From NCBI GenBank assembly GCA_031283025.1, contig JAITCP010000097.1, positions 1 through 11,184 on the forward strand: a stretch of 11,184 nucleotides of DNA. The letters run 5' to 3'. Positions 6,269 through 11,184 of the stretch are shown here, in pieces. This stretch comes from Spirochaetaceae bacterium (lineage in GTDB: Bacteria; Spirochaetota; Spirochaetia; Treponematales; Breznakiellaceae). The position numbers and the translations under genes are program-made. The notes beneath the pieces were generated by a model. It did not search any database and had not been told where the DNA came from. It saw only the letters and a program-made list of their open reading frames with translations. The number at the start of each line of letters is the position of its first letter. Position 1 is the first letter of the stretch.

Positions 6269-7621
6269 CTAATTTTGAGTGCTAAAATAGATGGTAAAGG
6301 GCGGTGAAGCATGGCGGTTTACGGTGCGGCCTGGCACATATTCACGAGGTATGAATTCCATACGCAGCCCCTGATTGTCCAGGGTATAAGCAAAGATCAG
6401 CGATGCGCCGCTCCCGCTTACCGCATTAAAACGCAGTGCCATGGCTCCGGTATAGCGGTCAGCCATTTCTCCGGTAAGGGTATAATCCATATCCACCCTT
6501 CCGCTTCCGATTATGGAATCGGAAAGCATCCCCTCCGGAAGGGTCTCTATTCCGTCCCAGGCAAAGCTTCCATTAGGTTTTAGGCTCAGCGTACCGTAAT
6601 TAGCGCTGTTGAACCCCGGCCCCCGGTTATACAGGGCCTGAAATTTGTTCTGTCGCTTTTCCTTTTCCTGGTTTACAATATTTTCCACTGATACCGGAAG
6701 GGTAACAAAGGTTTCCGACTGGCTTGTTTTGTTTGAATCTTCCCACCGGGCTTCCAACGTAGATTCGGAACGGAGCGTTACGACCAGGGGCGTACCCTCA
6801 AAAATCCAGGTACGATCAGCAGTTTTTGTGATCTTCCGGTAGGAGAATTCCTCCTCCCCCTTTTCCAGGCGGATTCGTGCCTTGTTGTCAGAGATTCCTG
6901 CCATAAAGGAATAGTTTTTGGAAAGGATGTCCAGATTAAGGCGGCCTGAATTGATCATAATCCCATAAGATTCAGGATACCAAATCCGGCCAAGAACCAG
7001 CTCCAGGTCCTTATCTTCACTTGTTCCTGTCCGGGCCCCCGCAGTCCCCGTAGGCCTAGCGGTATGTTCAAACATCCGCAGCCGGTAAGAAAAACAATAG
7101 CCCGTGCTGCCGCTATAGGTGAGTACCTTAAACCAGTCCCCCTCCAGCGGAGTTCCGGTAGTGCTAATTGCCTCTACCCCTGGGGCTTTTTCCAGGATTT
7201 TGATGATTTCACCTTCTTTAAGACGGTAGGTACGGCGTCCGTTATTTTCCGGCTTGTCCCGAATAGGAAGCCCGTCCTGCATGGTTTCCGCATAGACAAC
7301 GGCATATTCGGCAAAGGCGGCAGCGTACTTTTTTGCCTTCTGTTTGGAGCTAAAAAATTCCAGATGGGGCAGGGGAACCAGGGCAAACTGCCTGTCTTCA
7401 GGCATATTCTCATCTTTATATTCATCGGGTATGATGGTAATCCAGGCCTGCTCAATATTTGAACGAATCTGAACGGGAAGTACCGTTCCCGAAGGAATTT
7501 CCGGATCGTCAATACCCCATAAAAGAACCCCCCAGCCGGCATTTTTTTGGGAACAAGCGGCAAGAGAAAATAGAACAAAAACAGCGAATATTAAGCAAGA
7601 GAATTTATTTAGTCTCCCCAT
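6269..7621 (-). CDS. Predicted lipoprotein with bacterial SH3 domain
   Basis: A 450-aa envelope protein. The N-terminus is a lipoprotein signal with lipobox LAAC and lipidation site C23. A beta-rich segment follows (about 30-65, with WGVLLWG and SGTVLPV). A Lys/Ala-rich helix (about 92-105) leads into a bacterial SH3-like domain (about 106-187) with the typical LPIRDKP, LKEGEII, GDWFKV and TGYCF pattern. These domains usually bind cell-wall peptides. The C-terminal half (about 210-450) is beta-strand rich without a family I can name. It is convergent with the small secreted protein. No strong ribosome site precedes the ATG, but the signal sequence fixes the start closely. A link with the neighbouring peptidoglycan peptidase is only suggested by location. 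Confidence 0.8.
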   Translation of the reverse strand: MGRLNKFSCLIFAVFVLFSLAACSQKNAGWGVLLWGIDDPEIPSGTVLPVQIRSNIEQAWITIIPDEYKDENMPEDRQFALVPLPHLEFFSSKQKAKKYAAAFAEYAVVYAETMQDGLPIRDKPENNGRRTYRLKEGEIIKILEKAPGVEAISTTGTPLEGDWFKVLTYSGSTGYCFSYRLRMFEHTARPTGTAGARTGTSEDKDLELVLGRIWYPESYGIMINSGRLNLDILSKNYSFMAGISDNKARIRLEKGEEEFSYRKITKTADRTWIFEGTPLVVTLRSESTLEARWEDSNKTSQSETFVTLPVSVENIVNQEKEKRQNKFQALYNRGPGFNSANYGTLSLKPNGSFAWDGIETLPEGMLSDSIIGSGRVDMDYTLTGEMADRYTGAMALRFNAVSGSGASLIFAYTLDNQGLRMEFIPREYVPGRTVNRHASPPFTIYFSTQN

Positions 7622-7692
7622 AGTGGTAGTTTACTCAAGAAGGCCGAAAATAGCTAGAGGGGGGAAGTGCCGGAAGGCCGGTTATCATCTGC

Positions 7693-7721
7693 TTGACACT
7701 ATGCTCCTTTTACGATATAAA
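7693..7721 (+). promoter_or_regulatory. Sigma70 promoter of the rplU operon
   Basis: TTGACA (7693-7698) is a perfect -35, followed by a 17-nt spacer and TATAAA (7716-7721, 5 of 6). Transcription should start near 7728, giving a leader of about 25 nt to rplU, rich in T just before the AAGGA ribosome site. It is the best promoter in the window, as expected for ribosomal genes. Confidence 0.85.
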
Positions 7722-7752
7722 GAAAATTCATATTTTTTTTAAGGATTTACCG

Positions 7753-8070
7753 ATGTATGCTTTAGTTGAATTTAAGGGTCGGCAGTACAAGGCCGAAAAG
7801 GGCGCCCTCCTGAAGGTTGACAAGATTGACGCTGAACCGGGAGCAAAACTTGCTATAGATTCGGTGCTGCTCCTTTCCGACGGAGAGGCGGGTGTAAAGG
7901 TGGGTTCTCCCTATGTAGCAGGGGCCAGGGTGGACGCGGTGGTGGAAAGCCACGCAAAAGACAAGAAAATCATTGTTTTTAAGTATAAACCCAAGAAAGA
8001 CTACCGGCGCAAGCAGGGGCACCGCCAGCAGTACTCAATTATCAAAATTGAGGATATTGCCGGAGCTTAG
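7753..8070 (+). CDS. rplU: 50S ribosomal protein L21
   Basis: A 105-aa component of the large ribosomal subunit that binds 23S rRNA. The N-terminus MYALVEFKGRQYKAEKG and the C-terminal KYKPKKDYRRKQGHRQQY are family signatures, and the length is normal. The ATG at 7753 is chosen over an in-frame ATG 60 nt upstream, because AAGGA (7741-7745) lies 7 nt before it and the protein aligns with L21 from this Met. The upstream ATG would start inside the promoter. It is the first gene of the operon rplU-prp-rpmA. Its last codons contain the GGAG ribosome site of prp. Confidence 0.97.
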   Translation: MYALVEFKGRQYKAEKGALLKVDKIDAEPGAKLAIDSVLLLSDGEAGVKVGSPYVAGARVDAVVESHAKDKKIIVFKYKPKKDYRRKQGHRQQYSIIKIEDIAGA

Positions 8071-8071
8071 G

Positions 8072-8413
8072 GTGATTTCCATTACTGTAGTTTTGGACGA
8101 CTCCGGGCTGCTAAAAAACTGCGATGTCCGGGGGCACGCCGGGGCGGGAACACAGGGGCTGGACATTGTTTGCGCCGCCGTTTCTGTGCTTACCAGGACA
8201 GCCCTTGCAACCCTTTCCGGCAGGGAGGGGCTTACAGTCCAGGGCGAAGCTTCCCGGCGGGGGGTTTTTACCCTAAAAACGCAAGCCCTGAACGAAACGG
8301 GGTGGGCTTATCTTTACGCTGTCGGAAACTTTCTGATAGAAGGCTTAAAATCGGTGGCAAAGGAATACCCCCAAAATTGTACTATGAAGATTACGAAGGA
8401 ACGGAGGAGCTAA
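8072..8413 (+). CDS. prp: Ribosomal-processing cysteine protease Prp
   Basis: A 113-aa protein of the YsxB/Prp family encoded between L21 and L27, the conserved place for this gene. In Firmicutes, Prp cuts a short N-terminal extension off L27. The active-site pattern is intact: RGHAGAG with H22 and LDIVCAAVS with D31 and C34, the same numbering as I recall for the Staphylococcus aureus enzyme. The GTG start at 8072 is chosen because it gives the family's normal length and N-terminus, and a GGAG (8062-8065) inside the rplU end is spaced 6 nt. It lies 1 bp after the rplU stop and 1 bp before rpmA, so all three are probably co-translated. The neighbouring L27 lacks the usual cleavage sequence, so the substrate here is uncertain. 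Confidence 0.88.
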   Translation: MISITVVLDDSGLLKNCDVRGHAGAGTQGLDIVCAAVSVLTRTALATLSGREGLTVQGEASRRGVFTLKTQALNETGWAYLYAVGNFLIEGLKSVAKEYPQNCTMKITKERRS

Positions 8414-8414
8414 T

Positions 8415-8666
8415 ATGGCCAGGAAACGCGGCGGAAGCGGAGCAAAAAACGGACGGGATTCAAATCCCCAATATTTAGGTGTCAAGGCTTCCGGAGGAAG
8501 CATAGTAAAGGCCGGGACGGTTATAGTCCGGCAGCGGGGTACAAAAATTCATCCCGGCCCCAATGTAGGCTGCGGCGGCGATTATACCCTTTTTGCACTT
8601 ACAGACGGAAAAGTATCTTTTACCCAGCGCAGGGGCCGCAAATTGGCGGCTGTTGTTGCGGAATAG
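8415..8666 (+). CDS. rpmA: 50S ribosomal protein L27
   Basis: An 83-aa large-subunit protein whose N-terminal tail reaches the peptidyl-transferase centre. The opening MARKRGGSGAKNGRDSNPQY and the later RQRGTKIHPGPNVGCGGDYTLFAL are diagnostic. The protein starts directly with the mature-type tail; there is no hydrophobic FF-type extension before it as in Firmicutes L27. In-frame sequence upstream reaches a TGA after 9 codons, so no longer form is encoded. GGAGG (8402-8406) lies 8 nt before the ATG. It is the last gene of its operon. In Treponema pallidum, as I recall, obg follows here; in this window the next gene is rplM. Confidence 0.97.
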   Translation: MARKRGGSGAKNGRDSNPQYLGVKASGGSIVKAGTVIVRQRGTKIHPGPNVGCGGDYTLFALTDGKVSFTQRRGRKLAAVVAE

Positions 8667-8719
8667 CCGACAAATCCCCCATGTACCTGTACGAAAAAGT
8701 GGAGGAATTGCGGTAATAG

Positions 8720-8754
8720 AGCGGGCATTTTCCGGGTGTCAAGCGCTGTTTTTT
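8720..8754 (+). terminator. Weak candidate terminator after rpmA
   Basis: An imperfect stem (agcgggca pairing with tgtc and gcgct, with a bulge) is followed by a run of six T at 8749-8754. The position between two operons is right, but the pairing is poor. Confidence 0.25.
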
Positions 8755-8803
8755 GAGTAAACTGAACTGTAGATTACCCGCGAGTGGGCGCCTGACGAGT
8801 GAC

Positions 8804-8832
8804 TTGACTCATTTTTTCATTTATGGCATAGT
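8804..8832 (+). promoter_or_regulatory. Promoter of the rplM operon
   Basis: TTGACT (8804-8809, 5 of 6) is followed by 17 nt and CATAGT (8827-8832, 4 of 6). The expected start falls within one or two bases of the rplM ATG (8839), implying a leaderless or nearly leaderless mRNA. Confidence 0.55.
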
Positions 8833-8838
8833 GGGGCA

Positions 8839-9267
8839 ATGAATACGGTATTTATTAAGCCTGACAAGGTTGAACGGAAGTGGTTTGTTATAGATGCTGA
8901 AGGCAAGGTTTTGGGCCGGGTGGCAGCCAAAGCCGCTTCCATTGTCCGGGGCAAGGAAAAAGCTATTTTCGCCCCTCATCAGGAAGTTGGGGACTATGTA
9001 GTGATCGTTAATGCCGATAAGGCTGTTTTGACAGGCCGGAAACCGGTGCAAAAGCTCTATTACCACCACACCGGTTATGTGGGAGGGCTAAAATCGATTA
9101 ATTATGAAAAACTCGCCGCCAGGCATCCTGAATCGCCCCTGGAACTTGCGGTTAAAGGTATGCTTCCCAAGGGCCCGCTGGGCAGGAAGCTTCTAAAAAA
9201 TGTTAAGGTCTATGCGGGATCAAAGCACCCCCATGAGGCTCAGAATCCACAGCCCATTAATCTGTAA
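8839..9267 (+). CDS. rplM: 50S ribosomal protein L13
   Basis: A 142-aa early-assembly protein of the large subunit. It is recognised by WFVIDAEGKVLGRVA near the N-terminus, GDYVVIVNADK, YYHHTGYVGG and AVKGMLPKGPLGRK; the length equals that of the E. coli protein and the N-terminus aligns from this Met. No proper Shine-Dalgarno is present: GGGG at 8833-8836 is only 2 nt from the ATG, and the predicted promoter places the transcript start at the ATG. It heads the operon rplM-rpsI-recX. Confidence 0.97.
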   Translation: MNTVFIKPDKVERKWFVIDAEGKVLGRVAAKAASIVRGKEKAIFAPHQEVGDYVVIVNADKAVLTGRKPVQKLYYHHTGYVGGLKSINYEKLAARHPESPLELAVKGMLPKGPLGRKLLKNVKVYAGSKHPHEAQNPQPINL

Positions 9268-9277
9268 GAGGTAGTTT

Positions 9278-9670
9278 GTGATAAAGAATCTTGGAATTGG
9301 CACAGGAAGAAGAAAAACTTCTGTTGCAAGGGTTTATGTCCGCAGCGGAGCGGGAAAGATCACGGTAAACGGCAAGGAATTGGCCCAGTACTTTCCCCAG
9401 GGTGAACACGTAATGATGGTTCGCCAGCCTTTGGTAGTAACTGACAGTGAAAGCAAGTTTGATGTGCTTATCAATGTATACGGCGGGGGTTCCAACGGCC
9501 AGGCCGGAGCCTGCCGTCATGGTTTAGCGCGGGCGCTTTGCCAGGTGGATGAGGGAAATACGGTTTCCCTGCGGAATAACGGCTTCCTTACCCGCGATCC
9601 CCGGATGGTAGAACGGAAAAAGTACGGTCAGCGGGGAGCGCGGCGCCGCTTCCAGTTTAGCAAGCGCTAG
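9278..9670 (+). CDS. rpsI: 30S ribosomal protein S9
   Basis: A 130-aa small-subunit protein whose C-terminal tail contacts the P-site tRNA. The N-terminal GTGRRKTSVARVYVRSG, the internal GQAGACRHGLARAL and the end FQFSKR are typical, and the final Lys-Arg is intact. The start is a GTG at 9278, with GAGG (9268-9271) 6 nt before it and directly after the rplM stop. It is 10 bp from rplM and 8 bp from recX. The rplM-rpsI pair is nearly universal in bacteria. Confidence 0.97.
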   Translation: MIKNLGIGTGRRKTSVARVYVRSGAGKITVNGKELAQYFPQGEHVMMVRQPLVVTDSESKFDVLINVYGGGSNGQAGACRHGLARALCQVDEGNTVSLRNNGFLTRDPRMVERKKYGQRGARRRFQFSKR

Positions 9671-9678
9671 GCGGTATA

Positions 9679-10347
9679 TTGGGGCGTGCGGTGGCCGGAA
9701 AAACCCTTACCGTTGAATCGGTGGAGCCCGGCCATGGTACGCTTAAACTGACACTTAACGATGGTTCTGTTGTAACGATTGGTACAGCGTATCTGCCTCC
9801 GGAATTGCCGGAGGCTTTTTTTTGCCCCGGAGCGATCATTGCGGACGAGAAGGGAAATGCCCTTGACTGTGCCGCCGCCTGCCTTGCCGCAGAACAGGCC
9901 GCCCTGCGTCTTGTTGCCCGTGCGGAGCAATGTACTGCGGGACTGTCCCGCAAACTGCAGCGGCGCAAGCACGAGCCGGATGCCGTCCGCTTTGTGCTTG
10001 ACCGCCTTACGGAGCTTGGCCTGGTAAACGATGCCCGCTATGCGGAGCTTTGGCTGAAACCCCGGATAAGCCGGGGCAGTAAAGGCCCCCGTATGCTTTT
10101 GGCGGCGCTGCAACACCGGGGCATAGACCGGAAAACTGCGGGAGCGGCCATGGATGCCTCCCTTACGCCGGATGCGGAGGCGGCCCTGCTCCGGCGCTGC
10201 CTTGGCAAATCCGCAAACGCCCTGCCAAAAACCAATGCTTTGAAAAGAGAATACGGGGAACAGGACGAAAAAAGGCAGTGCCGGATGTTTCTTAAAGCGG
10301 AAGGGTTTTCCGCCGCCGCCATAGAAGAATATGAGGACAGTTTATGA
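9679..10347 (+). CDS. recX: Regulatory protein RecX
   Basis: A RecX-family protein that modulates RecA filaments during recombination and the SOS response. The 222-aa product has a beta-rich N-terminal part (about 8-50), then the helical repeat core. In the core are AEQAALRLVARAEQCTAGLSR, the RLTELGLVNDARYAELW helix pair (GLVNDARYA is the clearest signature), then RGSKGPRMLLAALQHRGID and a degenerate third repeat. Start: TTG at 9679 with AGGCGG 4 nt upstream; a GTG at 9691 with GGGG 6 nt upstream is an alternative that would remove four residues. The gene starts 8 bp after rpsI, so it depends on the ribosomal operon. A strong terminator hairpin lies within codons 39-49, which should keep recX mRNA low. 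recA is not in the window. Confidence 0.88.
   Translation: MGRAVAGKTLTVESVEPGHGTLKLTLNDGSVVTIGTAYLPPELPEAFFCPGAIIADEKGNALDCAAACLAAEQAALRLVARAEQCTAGLSRKLQRRKHEPDAVRFVLDRLTELGLVNDARYAELWLKPRISRGSKGPRMLLAALQHRGIDRKTAGAAMDASLTPDAEAALLRRCLGKSANALPKTNALKREYGEQDEKRQCRMFLKAEGFSAAAIEEYEDSL
9795..9823 (+). terminator. Strong intrinsic terminator inside recX
   Basis: A perfect 8-bp GC-rich stem (gcctccgg / ccggaggc) with a 5-nt loop is followed at once by eight T residues (9816-9823). This is a textbook Rho-independent terminator, 125 bp after the rpsI stop but in frame within recX, where it is translated as LPPELPEAFF. It would end most rplM-rpsI transcripts; readthrough is needed for full recX mRNA. 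Confidence 0.75.
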
Positions 10348-10359
10348 GGATTTACAGCC

Positions 10360-11184
10360 TCACTTTGTTAACCCATAGCCAAAAGGATACAATACTTCGC
10401 CGTTTATGGTTTTGCGCCAGGTGTACGGCGTCCGGCCTGTAAAATTGCGGTTCCCAAACAGCACGTCCGCGATGCCGCCGCCTTCACTGCCCGGCAGCCA
10501 CGCCGCGATAAATGTGTCCCAGTGTTGATATTCATCGCCAACTGTCATGGGCCGGCCTGACAGCATAATAACGATCACCGTGCAATTGTAGCCGTAGGTT
10601 TCCCGCAGCATATCCAAATCTCTTGAGCGAATATTGATCTGGCTGGACCGGTCGCCATCTGTTTCCGCATAAGGGTCCTCTCCAATTACTGCTATCACAG
10701 CGTCAAAGGTTCCATCCGCCTTCCCGTTCTCCGCGTAAGTAATCGCCGCCTTGCCTTTGACTGCGCTCTGTATGCCTTCCAGCACTGTCGTACCATTTGT
10801 AATGGGGCCGTGCATACCCTGCCAACTGATCGTCCACCCGCCGCATTGCATACCTATATCATTTGCGCCCTGCCCCGCTACCAGAATACGCTTACAGGAC
10901 GGAAGTTTTGCGATAACATTATTTTCATTCCGTAACAGCACAAGCGAGTCAGAAACCAGCGCCCGCGCCGCCGCCCGGTTCGGCTCAGTGCCGATTTTGC
11001 CGGCCTGTTTTGTCAATGGCGCGTCAAACAAGCCTATGCGCTGTTTGAACCGGAGTATGCGCAGCACCGCATCGTCAATACGCGCCATTGGAACGGTTTT
11101 TTCGTTAACCAGTTCCTGCAAATTTTTGATAAAATTTACCCAACTGCTCCGTCCGTTGGTGGCCATAACCATGTCAACGCCCGC
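10360..11184 (-). CDS. Beta-glucosidase, glycoside hydrolase family 3 (5' end outside window)
   Basis: The C-terminal 274 residues of a GH3 enzyme, which removes glucose from beta-glucans or oligosaccharides. The reading frame is open to the window edge and begins in the family motif AGVDMVM, so the N-terminal barrel with the catalytic Asp is not seen. The visible part covers the end of domain 1 and the C-terminal alpha/beta domain: LVSDSLVLLRNENN, GANDIGMQCGGWTISWQG, GTTVLEGI, IGEDPYAETDGD (which should hold the acid/base Glu), LPGSEGGGIADVLFG and the terminal YPFGYGLTK. These resemble barley ExoI-type glucan exohydrolases. The protein stops right after GYGLTK, so there is no fibronectin-type C-terminal domain as in BglX. 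It converges with recX with 12 bp between stops. No signal peptide can be judged. Confidence 0.9.
   Translation of the reverse strand, partial: AGVDMVMATNGRSSWVNFIKNLQELVNEKTVPMARIDDAVLRILRFKQRIGLFDAPLTKQAGKIGTEPNRAAARALVSDSLVLLRNENNVIAKLPSCKRILVAGQGANDIGMQCGGWTISWQGMHGPITNGTTVLEGIQSAVKGKAAITYAENGKADGTFDAVIAVIGEDPYAETDGDRSSQINIRSRDLDMLRETYGYNCTVIVIMLSGRPMTVGDEYQHWDTFIAAWLPGSEGGGIADVLFGNRNFTGRTPYTWRKTINGEVLYPFGYGLTK

Noticed and set aside
6256..6270. Short inverted repeat aggga/tccct between two convergent genes, possible terminator
   Set aside because: The stem is only 5 bp, overlaps the lipoprotein stop codon and has only a weak T-rich stretch on one side.
7693..7752. Longer rplU start using an upstream in-frame ATG
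   Set aside because: It would begin within the near-perfect promoter and adds residues not found in L21; AAGGA favours the ATG at 7753.
8681..8716. Small frame MYLYEKVEELR between rpmA and rplM
   Set aside because: No ribosome site, only 11 codons, and no recognisable family.
8839..9069. Minus-strand open frames across rplM, clpC and other genes
   Set aside because: They are shadows of well-identified plus-strand genes, with no ribosome sites or family motifs.
10345..10362. Inverted repeat tgagg/cctca spanning the stop codons of recX and the GH3 gene
   Set aside because: A 5-bp stem with an 8-nt loop and no T-run; likely a by-product of two TGA stops facing each other.

Overview
The window looks like chromosomal DNA from a spirochaete, most likely a treponeme of the moderate-GC, termite-gut type. 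That is an inference from gene content and order (rplU-prp-rpmA, rplM-rpsI-recX, a lone REC/HD-GYP regulator next to an HPt protein, a lipoprotein with an SH3 domain, a GH3 glucosidase) and from the scattered 'ctctaaaaa' palindromes. No rRNA, tRNA, CRISPR array, transposase or phage gene is visible. The two chromosomal ribosomal-protein operons argue against a plasmid or prophage.

Left part (1-4440): a ClpC-type AAA+ unfoldase gene lies alone between two 97% identical copies of a 120-bp structured repeat in the same orientation. It converges on a two-gene minus-strand operon encoding an HPt phosphotransfer protein and a REC-HD-GYP response regulator, which is predicted to degrade cyclic di-GMP. 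A third, single palindrome of the same repeat family lies just upstream of that operon.

Middle (4460-7620): a one-domain RRM RNA-binding protein (minus) is divergent from a two-gene plus-strand unit. That unit encodes a secreted M15-type zinc peptidoglycan peptidase and a small secreted protein of unknown function. The two divergent promoters appear to overlap at their -35 elements. A minus-strand lipoprotein with a bacterial SH3 domain follows, convergent with the small secreted protein.

Right part (7690-11184): two ribosomal-protein operons on the plus strand. rplU-prp-rpmA has a near-consensus sigma70 promoter and encodes L21, the cysteine protease Prp and L27. rplM-rpsI-recX encodes L13, S9 and the RecA modulator RecX, with a strong intrinsic terminator lying inside the recX coding sequence. 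The window ends with the 3' part of a minus-strand GH3 beta-glucosidase, convergent with recX and cut by the window edge.

I found no clearly new multi-gene system. The points most worth a second look are the intact Prp protease next to an L27 with no cleavable N-terminal extension, the terminator inside recX, the direct repeats bracketing clpC, and a low-complexity insertion in the first ATPase domain of ClpC.
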